Source: Rhizobacter sp. OV335 (GTDB lineage Bacteria > Pseudomonadota > Gammaproteobacteria > Burkholderiales > Burkholderiaceae_C). From it: a DNA stretch of 64,000 nucleotides. Location: NCBI RefSeq assembly GCF_900142965.1, contig NZ_FRCQ01000009.1:149986-213985 (forward strand). Reading direction: 5' to 3'. The position numbers and the translations under genes are program-made. The notes beneath the pieces are model-generated. The model had not been told where the DNA came from, did not search any database, and worked only from the letters and a program-made list of their open reading frames with translations. Every line of letters begins with the position of its first letter. Positions within the stretch are counted from its first letter, which is position 1. Below, piece after piece: positions 1-8,324 of the stretch.

Positions 1-396
1 GAGTTCCTCGAGCGTGATCATCGGCAGGTAGACGTCGTGTTCCTCGAAGCGGAACAGGCAGGTCGGGTCGTGCATCAGCACGTTGGTATCGAGCACGAAC
101 AGCTTCGCTGGCCCGCTGCCGCGCGGCTTGCGCAGCTTCGGCTCGGGGGCAGGGCGGCGTGCCGCCGTGGTGGCCGGGCCCGCGGCCGCAGGGGCCGTCA
201 CCGGGGCGATGGCCTTGGCCGTGACCACCGGTGCGGCTTCGCGCGGCGCGTCGAACAGGTCGAGCACCGCCGGCGAGGCGGGTTCCTCGCTGCGTTTGTT
301 CTGCGTGCGTTTGCCGGGCTTGGGAGCGGCCTGGGATTCGAAATCGGCGGGGGTCAGGAGGGCGGCGCGTTTGGCAGGCGGCTTGGGCAGTGGCAT
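1..396 (-). CDS. PhoH-family ATPase with N-terminal PIN domain (N-terminal 132 residues only)
   Basis: Only the first 132 residues lie in the window; the rest runs off the left edge. After a basic, Ala/Pro-rich leader of about 98 residues comes the start of a PIN nuclease-like domain: LFVLDTNVLMHDP at residues 99-111, whose aspartate would be a metal ligand. A PIN domain followed by a PhoH ATPase is the usual PhoH2-type architecture, and this exact PIN start is typical of beta-proteobacterial PhoH proteins. The PhoH ATPase part itself is not visible. The ATG at 396 is the first possible in-frame start after a stop at 406-408. A hairpin terminator ends about 20 nt upstream of it, so the gene must be transcribed either from within that short leader or by read-through from bcp. 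No clear ribosome binding site is seen. Confidence 0.8.
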   Translation of the reverse strand, partial: MPLPKPPAKRAALLTPADFESQAAPKPGKRTQNKRSEEPASPAVLDLFDAPREAAPVVTAKAIAPVTAPAAAGPATTAARRPAPEPKLRKPRGSGPAKLFVLDTNVLMHDPTCLFRFEEHDVYLPMITLEEL

Positions 397-416
397 GGGT
401 GTGTGTCAGGTAGGAA

Positions 417-446
417 CAAAAAAGCCGCGCGGTTGCCCGAGCGGCT
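417..446 (-). terminator. Rho-independent terminator after bcp, in the phoH leader
   Basis: Read on the minus strand there is a stem AAGCCGC / GCGGCTT (7 bp, perfect) closed by a loop of about 9 nt and followed at once by a T run. It lies about 130 nt downstream of the bcp stop and only about 20 nt before the phoH start, so it ends bcp transcripts and may also attenuate entry into phoH. Confidence 0.75.
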
Positions 447-577
447 TGATGATGACTGGCTGTCTGAATTCACAACTCACAGGCATGGCCCATTATGCAC
501 ATCCACGATGACACCTCAACAAAACTCCCGCCATCGTGGATTTGGTGATTCGAGCGCCGTGATCCGTGTGGGCCGGA

Positions 578-1051
578 TCAGCCCTTCTTCAGGCCCTTGA
601 CGGCCTTCAGCACTTCGTCGACGTGGCCGGCGACCTTGAGGCCGCGCCATTCGACCCGCAGCACGCCTTCACCGTCGATCAGGAAGGTGCTGCGCTCGAT
701 GCCCTTGACCTTCTTGCCGTACATGATCTTGTTCTTGACGACGCCGAACATGTGGCAGAGCTTTTCTTCGGTGTCGGCGATCAGCTCGAACGGCAGCTCG
801 AGGTTCTGCTTGAACTTGTCGTGCGAACTCATGTTGTCGCGCGAGACGCCAAAAACCACCGCGCCGGCCTTGACGAAATCCTTGTGCCGATCGCGAAACT
901 GCATGGCCTCGGTGGTACAACCGGGCGTGTTGTCCTTCGGGTAGAAGTAAAGAACGACGATCTGCCCCGCGAAGGCGGCGGGCGTGAACTTCACGCCCCC
1001 GGTTGCGAGCGCTTCAAATTCCGGGAGGGGTTTGTTGAGGGCTGGCGTCAT
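578..1051 (-). CDS. bcp: Thiol peroxidase, Bcp/PrxQ-type peroxiredoxin
   Basis: A 157-residue peroxiredoxin of the Bcp/PrxQ class, a cytoplasmic enzyme that reduces hydrogen peroxide and organic hydroperoxides with thioredoxin. The AhpC/TSA motif is clear: PKDNTPGCTTEA places the peroxidatic cysteine at Cys45, with Thr42 and the distal Arg of the active site nearby. The resolving cysteine that many family members have five residues on (C45-x4-C50) is absent; residue 50 is Met. Cys99 (EEKLCHMF) is present, as in E. coli Bcp. The protein therefore either works as a 1-Cys enzyme or resolves through another thiol. Length matches the family (about 155). The gene stands alone and is followed by a hairpin terminator at 417-446. 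Confidence 0.93.
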   Translation of the reverse strand: MTPALNKPLPEFEALATGGVKFTPAAFAGQIVVLYFYPKDNTPGCTTEAMQFRDRHKDFVKAGAVVFGVSRDNMSSHDKFKQNLELPFELIADTEEKLCHMFGVVKNKIMYGKKVKGIERSTFLIDGEGVLRVEWRGLKVAGHVDEVLKAVKGLKKG

Positions 1052-1093
1052 GAAGAATTCTGGGGAGTTGCGCCGCGGGAGGCGTAGCCGTTG

Positions 1094-1099
1094 ATTATA
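1094..1099 (-). promoter_or_regulatory. Candidate -10 box for bcp
   Basis: On the minus strand a perfect TATAAT sits about 43 nt upstream of the bcp ATG, in the short gap after the Mth938-like gene. No convincing -35 hexamer is seen at 16-18 nt upstream, so this is a tentative promoter. Confidence 0.35.
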
Positions 1100-1129
1100 A
1101 GGCCATGGCCATTGCGCCCCGGCACCCCC

Positions 1130-1504
1130 TCAGCCCCCCAACAGCAGGCCGACCACCGCACGGCGTCCTTCGGACACCAGCACGTTGTAGGTCCGGCAGG
1201 CCGCCGCAGTGTCCATCGTCTCGATGCCGATGCGCTTGTCGATCAACGGGCGCAGCAGCGCGGGTGACGGGAACCGGATGCGATCTCCGCTGCCGAAGAT
1301 CACCAGTTCGGGGGACAGCGCCGCGATCGCGGCGAAGTGCTCGGCCGTGAGGTCCTCGAAGCGCTCGACATTCCACGCCACCACCTCGCCCTGCCAGGGC
1401 ACGACGATGCTGCTGCGATGCACGACGCCGTTGATCGAGACGGCCCCGGGGATCAGGCCGGAGACGGCGTTGACGCCTTCGATGCGATCGGGTTGGAGTT
1501 TCAT
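1130..1504 (-). CDS. Mth938-like domain (DUF498) protein
   Basis: A 124-residue protein of the Mth938/AAMDC (DUF498) family. The family is widespread, folds as a small alpha/beta domain, and its bacterial role is not established. Recognisable features are the N-terminal MKLQPDR start, the segment with VVPWQGEVVAW, and the central LVIFGSGDRIRFP (near residue 75) that marks the family. The ATG at 1504 gives the standard length; upstream in-frame sequence reaching to 1876 has no family match and is read as noncoding. The gene lies just upstream of bcp on the same strand, with 78 nt between them. Confidence 0.85.
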   Translation of the reverse strand: MKLQPDRIEGVNAVSGLIPGAVSINGVVHRSSIVVPWQGEVVAWNVERFEDLTAEHFAAIAALSPELVIFGSGDRIRFPSPALLRPLIDKRIGIETMDTAAACRTYNVLVSEGRRAVVGLLLGG

Positions 1505-1625
1505 CCGGAAATTCTCTTCTATCTGGCCCACTTTTGAAGATGGCGTTATCTGGAAATTGGATGGCACGACTGCGACCCGAGCGTTACGAAGTGGACGCTC
1601 AGGGACACATCCAAAACGCGAGCGC

Positions 1626-2171
1626 ATGGCAACGACACAAGCAGAACGGGCATTGAGGGAGATGGGGGCGGCGTGCCGTCGCTTCAACAGGTTGATCGGC
1701 GATTTGCATGCGCGCATCGACGATGATCGAACTCGGGCTGGAAACGACTTCAAGCGGCACGCCAGCATCCGCTTGCCGACCGGGGCGGCGGGCGCCGACT
1801 TCCCGAGCGTGCTGGCGGGACTGCTGGACCTGTCGGGCGTCACCTGGCCGGGGCAGGTCACGCGAGCCCTGGGCACGCTGTGGACTGGCCTGGTCTGTGC
1901 TGCCCGAGTCCGCTACCTGCTTGCCTGGGAGAAGCCGGAAGACACGCCGCGGCCGGGCGGCGCGGGTTCGCTGGCGGCGAAGCGCTTGCGGAAATCGATG
2001 AGCAGCCTGTCCGGCATCAGCCTCGACGACAAGCCGATGACGCCGCGCGAGAGGCCCATCAAGCAAAAGCTCGAAGCATGGACGCCCCGCAAGCCACCCG
2101 AGTCGCACGAGTCCTCTTCGTCGACATCGCGCGGATCCCCGGCGTCTTCTTCCGACGACAACCCGTCTTGA
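1626..2171 (+). CDS. Hypothetical protein, uncertain gene
   Basis: A possible 181-residue protein that I do not recognise. In favour: the frame is open and G/C is frequent at third codon positions, as in the surrounding genes; it fills a gap that would otherwise be about 770 bp without a gene; and it points away from the Mth938-like gene. The predicted protein is basic at the N-terminus, has a mildly hydrophobic stretch near residues 65-95 and ends in a Ser/Pro-rich tail (ESHESSSSTSRGSP). Against: there is no strong ribosome binding site at ATG 1626, the frame stays open upstream to 1209, and no motif is seen. The opposite strand is also open here. Start and reality are both unsure. Confidence 0.4.
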   Translation: MATTQAERALREMGAACRRFNRLIGDLHARIDDDRTRAGNDFKRHASIRLPTGAAGADFPSVLAGLLDLSGVTWPGQVTRALGTLWTGLVCAARVRYLLAWEKPEDTPRPGGAGSLAAKRLRKSMSSLSGISLDDKPMTPRERPIKQKLEAWTPRKPPESHESSSSTSRGSPASSSDDNPS

Positions 2172-2270
2172 CCGACCGCTGCGATGCCTGTGCGAAAATT
2201 TCCCTCCCGCCACCGTGGCGTGCCGAGCACCGCATCGCATGGCACCCGCGACCCCGACCCGGAGCCCCCG

Positions 2271-3497
2271 TTGAAACCCATCGCCAAGTCCAGCAAGCTC
2301 GCCAGCGTCTGCTACGACATCCGCGGGCCCGTGCTCGAGAAGGCCCGGCAGATGGAGGAAGAGGGCCAGAAGATCATCAAGCTGAACATCGGCAACCTCG
2401 CGGTGTTCGGCCTGGAGCCGCCGGACGAGATCGTGCAGGACATGATCCGCAACCTGCCGCATTCGGCCGGCTACACCGATTCGAAGGGGTTGTTCGCCCC
2501 GCGCAAGGCGGTCGTGCACTACTCGCAGGAGAAGAACATCGCCGGCGTCACCGTCGACGACGTCTACCTCGGCAACGGCGCTTCCGAGCTGATCGCGATG
2601 AGCATGAACGCGCTGCTCAACGATGGCGACGAGGTGCTGGTGCCGGCGCCCGACTACCCGCTGTGGACCGCCTCGGTGGCCCTCTCGGGCGGCACCGCGG
2701 TGCACTACGTCTGCGACGAGCAGAGCGACTGGTTCCCCGACATCGCCGACATCAAGGCCAAGATCACGCCGAACACCAAGGCGATCGTCGTGATCAACCC
2801 GAACAACCCGACCGGCGCGTTGTACTCCGACAGCCTGCTGCTCGAGATCGTCGAGCTCGCACGCCAGCACGAGCTGATCATCTTCGCCGACGAGATCTAC
2901 GACAAGACGCTGTACGACGGCAACACCCACACCAGCATCGCGTCGCTCGCGACCGACGTGCTGTTCGTCACCTTCAACGGCCTCAGCAAGAACTACCGCT
3001 CCTGCGGCTACCGCGCCGGCTGGATGGTCGTCTCGGGCGAGAAGCGCCATGCGCGCGACTACATCGAGGGGCTGAACATGCTCGCGTCGATGCGCCTGTG
3101 CTCCAACACGCCCGGCCAGCTCGCGATCCAGACTGCCCTCGGCGGCTACCAGAGCATCAAGGACCTGGTCGCCCCGGGCGGGCGGCTGTGCCGCCAGCGC
3201 GACCTCGCACACCAGCTGCTGACGCAGATCCCCGGCGTCAGCTGCGTGAAGCCGAAGGCCGCGCTGTACATGTTCCCGCGCCTGGACTCCAAGCTGTACC
3301 CGATCGCCGACGACCAGCAGTTCGCCTACGACCTGCTCGCCGACGAGAAGGTGCTGATCGTGCAGGGCACCGGCTTCAACTGGCTGCAGCCCGATCACTT
3401 CCGGCTGGTCTTCCTGCCGAACTCCGACGATCTCTCCGACGCGATCGGCCGCATCGCGCGCTTCCTCGACCACTACCGCAAGCGTCACTCGCACTGA
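2271..3497 (+). CDS. alaA: Glutamate-pyruvate aminotransferase AlaA
   Basis: A fold-type I PLP aminotransferase closely matching E. coli AlaA (YfbQ), which makes alanine from pyruvate and glutamate. Matching stretches include KSSKL-x-SVCYDIRGPVL at the N-terminus, VINPNNPTGA, FADEIYDK and FNGLSK, where the lysine is the PLP Schiff-base residue, and the C-terminal QGTGFNW. A TTG start at 2271 preceded by GGAG with 6 nt spacing gives 408 residues, as long as E. coli AlaA (405). An ATG at 2184 would add 29 residues unlike the family. In the conserved IGNPAPF segment Pro-Ala-Pro is replaced by Leu-Ala-Val. It sits 68 nt before hom, so alanine and threonine synthesis genes are adjacent and probably co-transcribed. 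Confidence 0.92.
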   Translation: MKPIAKSSKLASVCYDIRGPVLEKARQMEEEGQKIIKLNIGNLAVFGLEPPDEIVQDMIRNLPHSAGYTDSKGLFAPRKAVVHYSQEKNIAGVTVDDVYLGNGASELIAMSMNALLNDGDEVLVPAPDYPLWTASVALSGGTAVHYVCDEQSDWFPDIADIKAKITPNTKAIVVINPNNPTGALYSDSLLLEIVELARQHELIIFADEIYDKTLYDGNTHTSIASLATDVLFVTFNGLSKNYRSCGYRAGWMVVSGEKRHARDYIEGLNMLASMRLCSNTPGQLAIQTALGGYQSIKDLVAPGGRLCRQRDLAHQLLTQIPGVSCVKPKAALYMFPRLDSKLYPIADDQQFAYDLLADEKVLIVQGTGFNWLQPDHFRLVFLPNSDDLSDAIGRIARFLDHYRKRHSH

Positions 3498-3502
3498 TCT
3501 TT

Positions 3503-3529
3503 TTTTCGCACCGCTCTCTTTTCGCACCG
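3503..3529 (+). repeat. 11-bp direct repeat between alaA and hom
   Basis: TTTTCGCACCG occurs at 3503-3513 and again at 3519-3529, a 16-bp period, in the 68-nt gap before hom. It could be a protein or RNA recognition element, or simple slippage. No hairpin or T-run terminator is seen here. Confidence 0.5.
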
Positions 3530-3565
3530 ATTCTTCAACCAGCCCTCGCAGGGCGCTCTCCCACC

Positions 3566-4891
3566 ATGAAGCCAATCCAAGTCGGTCTGCTCGGCCTCGG
3601 TACCGTCGGCAGCGGCACGTTCAACGTGCTGCAGCGCAATCAGGAGGAAATTCGGCGTCGCGCCGGCCGCAGCATTCAGATCACGATGGTGGCGGCGCGC
3701 AATGTCGAACGCGCGAAGGGAATCGTCGGCGATGCGGCGAAGGTGGTGGCCGATGCGCGCGAGGTGATCGCGAACCCGGCGATCGACATCGTCGTCGAGC
3801 TGATCGGCGGCTACGACATCGCCCGCACGCTGGTGATGGAAGCCATCGCGGCCGGCAAGCACGTGGTCACCGCCAACAAGGCGCTGCTCGCGGTGCACGG
3901 CACCGAGATCTTCGCGGCCGCGCATGCCAAGGGCGTGATGGTGGCCTTCGAGGCCGCGGTGGCCGGCGGCATCCCGATCATCAAGCAGCTGCGCGAGGGC
4001 CTGTCGGCCAACCGCATCGAGTGGATCGCCGGCATCATCAACGGCACCACCAACTTCATCCTGTCGGAGATGCGGGCCAAGGGCCTCGATTTCGACGCGG
4101 TGCTGAAGGAGGCGCAGCGCCTGGGCTATGCCGAGGCCGACCCGACCTTCGACATCGAGGGCGTCGATGCCGCGCACAAGCTGACCATCATGAGCGCGAT
4201 CGCGTTCGGAACGCCGGTGCAGTTCGAGCGCGCCCACATCGAGGGCATCACGAAACTGCAGGCCGCCGACATCACCTATGCCGAGCAGCTCGGCTACCGC
4301 ATCAAGCTGCTGGGCATCACGAAGCGGCGCGACGACCTCGGCCGCAACGCCGGCATCGAGCTGCGCGTGCACCCGACGCTGGTGCCCACCAAGCGGCTGA
4401 TCGCCAACGTCGAGGGCGCGATGAACGCCGTCGTCGTGCACGGCGATGCGGTCGGCACGACGCTGTCGTACGGCAAGGGCGCCGGCTCCGAGCCGACCGC
4501 GTCGGCCGTGGTCGCCGACCTCGTCGACATCACGCGGCTGCACACCGCCGACCCCGACCACCGCGTGCCGCACCTGGCCTTCCAGCCGAACCAGCTCACC
4601 GACACGCCGATCCTGGGCATGGAACAGGTCGTTACGTCGTTCTACCTGCGCCTGCAGGTGGCTGACCAGGCCGGCGTGCTGGCGCGCATCACCGGCATCC
4701 TGGCCGAGCACGAGATCTCGATCGACGCGCTGCTGCAACGGGAGTCGGCTGAAGGCGAAGCCCACACCGACGTCATCATCCTGACCCACGACACCGTCGA
4801 GGGCGAGATGAACAAGGCGCTGGCGCAGATGCAGGCGCTGCCGACCGTGCTGGCGCCGATCGTGCGCATCCGCAAGGAAGAGCTGTCGTGA
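3566..4891 (+). CDS. hom: Homoserine dehydrogenase
   Basis: A 441-residue monofunctional homoserine dehydrogenase, which reduces aspartate semialdehyde to homoserine with NAD(P)H on the way to threonine and methionine. Seen are the Rossmann GLLGLGTVGSG near residue 10, the TANKALLA substrate/nucleotide segment, AGIINGTTNFIL, and the catalytic-domain segment with YAEADPTFDIEGVDAAHK. A C-terminal ACT domain from about residue 355 (RLQVADQAGVLARITGIL) is the usual threonine feedback site. There is no aspartokinase fusion. The ATG at 3566 gives the family length. The stop overlaps the thrC GTG (GTGA), pointing to translational coupling. thrB is not in the window. Confidence 0.96.
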   Translation: MKPIQVGLLGLGTVGSGTFNVLQRNQEEIRRRAGRSIQITMVAARNVERAKGIVGDAAKVVADAREVIANPAIDIVVELIGGYDIARTLVMEAIAAGKHVVTANKALLAVHGTEIFAAAHAKGVMVAFEAAVAGGIPIIKQLREGLSANRIEWIAGIINGTTNFILSEMRAKGLDFDAVLKEAQRLGYAEADPTFDIEGVDAAHKLTIMSAIAFGTPVQFERAHIEGITKLQAADITYAEQLGYRIKLLGITKRRDDLGRNAGIELRVHPTLVPTKRLIANVEGAMNAVVVHGDAVGTTLSYGKGAGSEPTASAVVADLVDITRLHTADPDHRVPHLAFQPNQLTDTPILGMEQVVTSFYLRLQVADQAGVLARITGILAEHEISIDALLQRESAEGEAHTDVIILTHDTVEGEMNKALAQMQALPTVLAPIVRIRKEELS

Positions 4892-6294
4892 AATACATCA
4901 GCACCCGAGGTGACCGCACCGAACGCGGCTTCTCCGACATCCTGCTCGAAGGCCTCGCGCCCGATGGCGGGCTCTACCTGCCCACGCACTACCCGCAGGT
5001 CGACGCCGCGACGCTCGCGCGCTGGCGCGAGCTGCCGTACCACGCGCTGGCGTTCGAGATCCTGTCGCTCTACATCGACGACATCCCGGCCGCCGACCTG
5101 CGCCGCCTGACCGCGAAGACCTACACGCAGGCGGTGTTCAACAGCACCGAGATCGCACCGATCACCGCGCTGCGTCCCGGCCTGTACCTGCAGGGCCTGT
5201 CGAATGGCCCGACGCTCGCGTTCAAGGACATGGCGATGCAGCTGCTCGGCAACCTGTTCGAGTACGAACTGGGCCGCCGCGGCGAGACGCTGAACATCCT
5301 CGGTGCGACCTCGGGCGACACCGGCAGCGCGGCCGAGCACGCGATGCGCGGCAAGCAGGGCATCAACGTCTTCATGCTGAGCCCGCACGGCCGCATGAGC
5401 CCGTTCCAGCAGGCGCAGATGTTCAGCCTGCAAGACGCCAACATCCACAACATCGCGATCGAAGGCGTGTTCGACGACTGCCAGGACATCGTCAAGGCGG
5501 TCTCCAACGACCTGGCCTTCAAGCGCGCGAACCGCATCGGCACCGTCAACTCGATCAACTGGGCGCGGCTGCTGGCGCAGGTGGTGTACTACTTCGCCGG
5601 CTGGCTGCAGGCGACGCGCGACGGCGCGAAAGAGGTCAGCTTCGCGGTGCCGTCGGGCAACTTCGGCAACATCTGCGCCGGCCATGTCGCGCGCAGCATG
5701 GGCCTGCCGATCAAGCAGCTGGTGCTGGCGACGAATGAGAACCGCGTGCTCGACGAGTTCTTCCGCAGCGGCACCTACCGGGTGCGCGCCGGCAGCGAGA
5801 CCTTCGAGACCTCGAGCCCGTCGATGGACATCTCGAAGGCCTCGAACTTCGAGCGCTTCGTGTTCGACCTGCTCGGCCGCGACGGCGAGCGCACGCGCGC
5901 GCTGTTCAAGACCGAGATCGAGCTGCACGGCCGCTTCTCGATCACGCCGGACGAATTCGCGCGCATCACCGGCTACGGCTTCGTGTCGGGGCACAGTACG
6001 CATGCCGACCGGCTCGCGACGATCCGCCTCGCGTACGAACGCTTCGGCGCGATGATCGACACCCACACCGCCGACGGGCTGAAGGTCGCGCTCGAGCACC
6101 TCGACCCGGCGGTGCCGATGATCGTGCTCGAGACCGCGCTGCCGGCCAAGTTCGCCGAGACCATCATCGAAGCGCTGAACCGGCAACCGGCCAGGCCGCA
6201 CCTGCTGCAGGGCATCGAAGACCTGCCGAAGCGCTTCACGGTGATGCCGGTCGATGCCGAGGCGGTCAAGCGCTACATCACCGAACACGTGTGA
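4888..6294 (+). CDS. thrC: Threonine synthase
   Basis: A 468-residue PLP enzyme turning O-phosphohomoserine into threonine. The N-terminal YISTRG start is characteristic of proteobacterial ThrC. The PLP lysine is Lys113 in TLAFKDMAMQLLG, and the phosphate-binding and PLP-contact segments GATSGDTGSAAEH and SGNFGN are present. Length fits the long (fungal/proteobacterial) ThrC class. It starts with GTG inside the hom stop codon and is followed after 7 nt by mobB. The arrangement hom-thrC without thrB is common in this order of bacteria. Confidence 0.96.
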   Translation: MKYISTRGDRTERGFSDILLEGLAPDGGLYLPTHYPQVDAATLARWRELPYHALAFEILSLYIDDIPAADLRRLTAKTYTQAVFNSTEIAPITALRPGLYLQGLSNGPTLAFKDMAMQLLGNLFEYELGRRGETLNILGATSGDTGSAAEHAMRGKQGINVFMLSPHGRMSPFQQAQMFSLQDANIHNIAIEGVFDDCQDIVKAVSNDLAFKRANRIGTVNSINWARLLAQVVYYFAGWLQATRDGAKEVSFAVPSGNFGNICAGHVARSMGLPIKQLVLATNENRVLDEFFRSGTYRVRAGSETFETSSPSMDISKASNFERFVFDLLGRDGERTRALFKTEIELHGRFSITPDEFARITGYGFVSGHSTHADRLATIRLAYERFGAMIDTHTADGLKVALEHLDPAVPMIVLETALPAKFAETIIEALNRQPARPHLLQGIEDLPKRFTVMPVDAEAVKRYITEHV

Positions 6295-6301
6295 GGCCCG
6301 C

Positions 6302-6832
6302 GTGAAAGTCATCGGCTTCAGCGGCTACTCGGGCTCCGGCAAGACCACGCTGGTCGAGCAGCTGATCCCGCTGCTGCGCGCGGCCGGCCACCGGGTGTCG
6401 GTGGTCAAGCATGCGCACCACGATTTCGACATCGACCAGCCGGGCAAGGATTCGTACCGCCACCGCCAGGCCGGCGCGTTCGAGATCGTGATCGCGTCGG
6501 ACCGGCGGCTGGCCAAGATCCGCGAGTACGAGCAACTGGCCGAGCCGACGGTGCACCAGCTGATCGCTGAACTGGTCGACTGCGACTGGGTGCTGGTCGA
6601 GGGCTTCAAGCACGCCGACCTGCCGAAGATCGAGGTCTGGCGCGCGGCCACCGGCAAGCAGGCGAACTACCCGACCGATCCGTTCATCGTCGCGATCGCG
6701 ACCGACAGTGCCGACCAGTTGCCCGAGCCCACGTCGCGCCCGCTGCTCGACCTGAATGACCCTGCGGCAGCGGCCGCCTTCCTGCTGGCCGATGCTTCGC
6801 GCTATGACTACCAGCCTCCCGCCATCCCCTGA
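6302..6832 (+). CDS. mobB: Molybdopterin-guanine dinucleotide biosynthesis adaptor MobB
   Basis: A 176-residue P-loop GTPase, MobB, which assists MobA in attaching GMP to molybdopterin. Walker A is GYSGSGKT at residues 8-15, followed by VSVVKHAHHDFDID, the family's second signature, and VLVEGFKH, the switch/DxxG-like region. A GTG at 6302 places the P-loop at the usual distance from the N-terminus; an upstream ATG inside thrC would add an unrelated leader. It starts 7 nt after thrC and overlaps moeA by 29 nt. Confidence 0.93.
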   Translation: MKVIGFSGYSGSGKTTLVEQLIPLLRAAGHRVSVVKHAHHDFDIDQPGKDSYRHRQAGAFEIVIASDRRLAKIREYEQLAEPTVHQLIAELVDCDWVLVEGFKHADLPKIEVWRAATGKQANYPTDPFIVAIATDSADQLPEPTSRPLLDLNDPAAAAAFLLADASRYDYQPPAIP

Positions 6833-8075
6833 CCGCTCGCCATCGGCGGTCCGGTCGCCGTTGCTGTCGCTCGACGACGCGCTGGCACGCCTGCTGGCCG
6901 CGGTGCAGCCGCTGCCGGCCGACCAGGCCGAGACGCTGTCGACCTTCGACGCCCTCGGCCGCGTGCTGGCCGCCGACGTGCACTCGCGGCTCGACGTGCC
7001 GCCGCTCGACAACACCGCGATGGACGGCTATGCGCTGCGCAGCGCCGACGTGCCGACCGCCGGCACCTTGCTGCCGGTGAGCCAGCGCATCCCGGCCGGC
7101 AGCGTGCCGAGCGAGCTGCAGCCCGGCACCGCGGCGCGCATCTTCACCGGCGCGCCGATCCCGCCCGGCGCCGATGCGGTCGTGATGCAGGAGCAGTGCG
7201 AGGCACTCGACGGCCAGGTGCGGATCAACGAGGTGCCGGGGGCAGGGCAGTGGGTGCGCCGCCGCGGCGAGGATGTGCAAGAAGGCAGCACCGTGCTGAC
7301 CCACGGCCAGCGGCTGACCCCGCAGGCGCTCGGCATGGCCGCGTCGGTCGGCGCAGCCACGCTGTCGGTGATGCGCCGGCCGCGCGTTGCGCTGTTCTCC
7401 ACCGGCGACGAGCTGGTGATGCCGGGCGAGCCGCTGCGCCCTGGCGCGATCTACAACTCCAACCGCTACACGCTGCGGGCGCTGATCCAGGCATTGGGCG
7501 GCGAGGTGACCGACCTCGGCATCGTGCCCGACCGGCTCGACGCGACGCGCGATGCGCTGATGCGAGCCGCGCAAGGGCACGACCTGATCGTCACCAGCGG
7601 CGGCGTGTCGGTCGGCGAAGAAGACCACCTGCGCCCTGCCGTGCAGGCCGAAGGGCGGCTCGACCTGTGGCAGATCGCGCTGAAGCCGGGCAAGCCGCTG
7701 GCGTTCGGCAGCGTGCGGCGCGGCGACTTCACCGAGGCCTGGTTCATGGGGCTGCCGGGCAACCCGGTGTCGAGCTTCATCACCTTTTTGCTGGCGGTGC
7801 GCCCGGTGCTGCTGCGGCTGCAGGGCGCCGCGGCCGAGATGCCCGACGGGCTGCCGATGCGGGCCGATTTCGCGTGGCCGAAGCCGGACAAGCGGCGCGA
7901 GTTCCTGCGGGTGCGCCGCACGCCGGAAGGCGGGCTGGCGCTGTTCCCGAACCAGGGCTCGGGCGTGCTCAGCTCGGCGGTGTGGGGCGACGGTCTTGTC
8001 GACAACCCGCCCGGCCAGGCCATCGCCGTGGGCGACACGGTGCGCTACATCCCGTTCTCGGAGCTGCTCGCATGA
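6804..8075 (+). CDS. moeA: Molybdopterin molybdenumtransferase MoeA
   Basis: A 423-residue MoeA, inserting molybdate into adenylylated molybdopterin. Signatures are LDNTAMDGYA near residue 70, RIFTGAPIPPGADAVVMQE, the MoCF-domain motif SGGVSVGEEDH, and GLPGNPVSS. ATG 6804 gives the normal length (about 410) and lies in the end of mobB; the frame stays open upstream to 6756. The stop overlaps moaD by ATGA. It belongs to the mobB-moeA-moaD-moaE set; moaA, moaB/mog, moaC and mobA are not in the window. Confidence 0.95.
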   Translation: MTTSLPPSPDRSPSAVRSPLLSLDDALARLLAAVQPLPADQAETLSTFDALGRVLAADVHSRLDVPPLDNTAMDGYALRSADVPTAGTLLPVSQRIPAGSVPSELQPGTAARIFTGAPIPPGADAVVMQEQCEALDGQVRINEVPGAGQWVRRRGEDVQEGSTVLTHGQRLTPQALGMAASVGAATLSVMRRPRVALFSTGDELVMPGEPLRPGAIYNSNRYTLRALIQALGGEVTDLGIVPDRLDATRDALMRAAQGHDLIVTSGGVSVGEEDHLRPAVQAEGRLDLWQIALKPGKPLAFGSVRRGDFTEAWFMGLPGNPVSSFITFLLAVRPVLLRLQGAAAEMPDGLPMRADFAWPKPDKRREFLRVRRTPEGGLALFPNQGSGVLSSAVWGDGLVDNPPGQAIAVGDTVRYIPFSELLA

Positions 8076-8323
8076 AGCTGCGTGTCCGCTATTTCGCGTC
8101 GCTGCGCGAAGCGCTCGGCGGCGGCGAGACGCTGGAGCTGCCGGCCGGTGCCGACGTGGCTGCGGCGCGCGATGCGCTGATCGCCCGCGACGAGCGCCAC
8201 GCCGCGGCGCTGGCGCGAACGCGAGCCTTGCGCTGCGCGCTCGACCAGGCGCTGTGCGACGAAGCCGCGCCCTTGCACGACGACGCCGAGCTCGCCTTCT
8301 TCCCGCCCGTCACCGGAGGCTGA
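8072..8323 (+). CDS. moaD: Molybdopterin synthase small subunit MoaD
   Basis: An 83-residue ubiquitin-like sulfur carrier. It begins MKLRVRYFASLREALG, typical of MoaD, and ends FFPPVTGG: the Gly-Gly terminus is thiocarboxylated and donates sulfur to make molybdopterin dithiolene with MoaE. Its start overlaps the moeA stop (ATGA), and moaE begins 1 nt after its stop, so the two synthase subunits are made together. Confidence 0.95.
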   Translation: MKLRVRYFASLREALGGGETLELPAGADVAAARDALIARDERHAAALARTRALRCALDQALCDEAAPLHDDAELAFFPPVTGG

Positions 8324-8324
8324 C

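Noticed and set aside
1599..3575. Long minus-strand frame of about 658 codons across alaA
   Set aside because: It is the antisense shadow of a high-GC gene; alaA on the plus strand is unmistakable.
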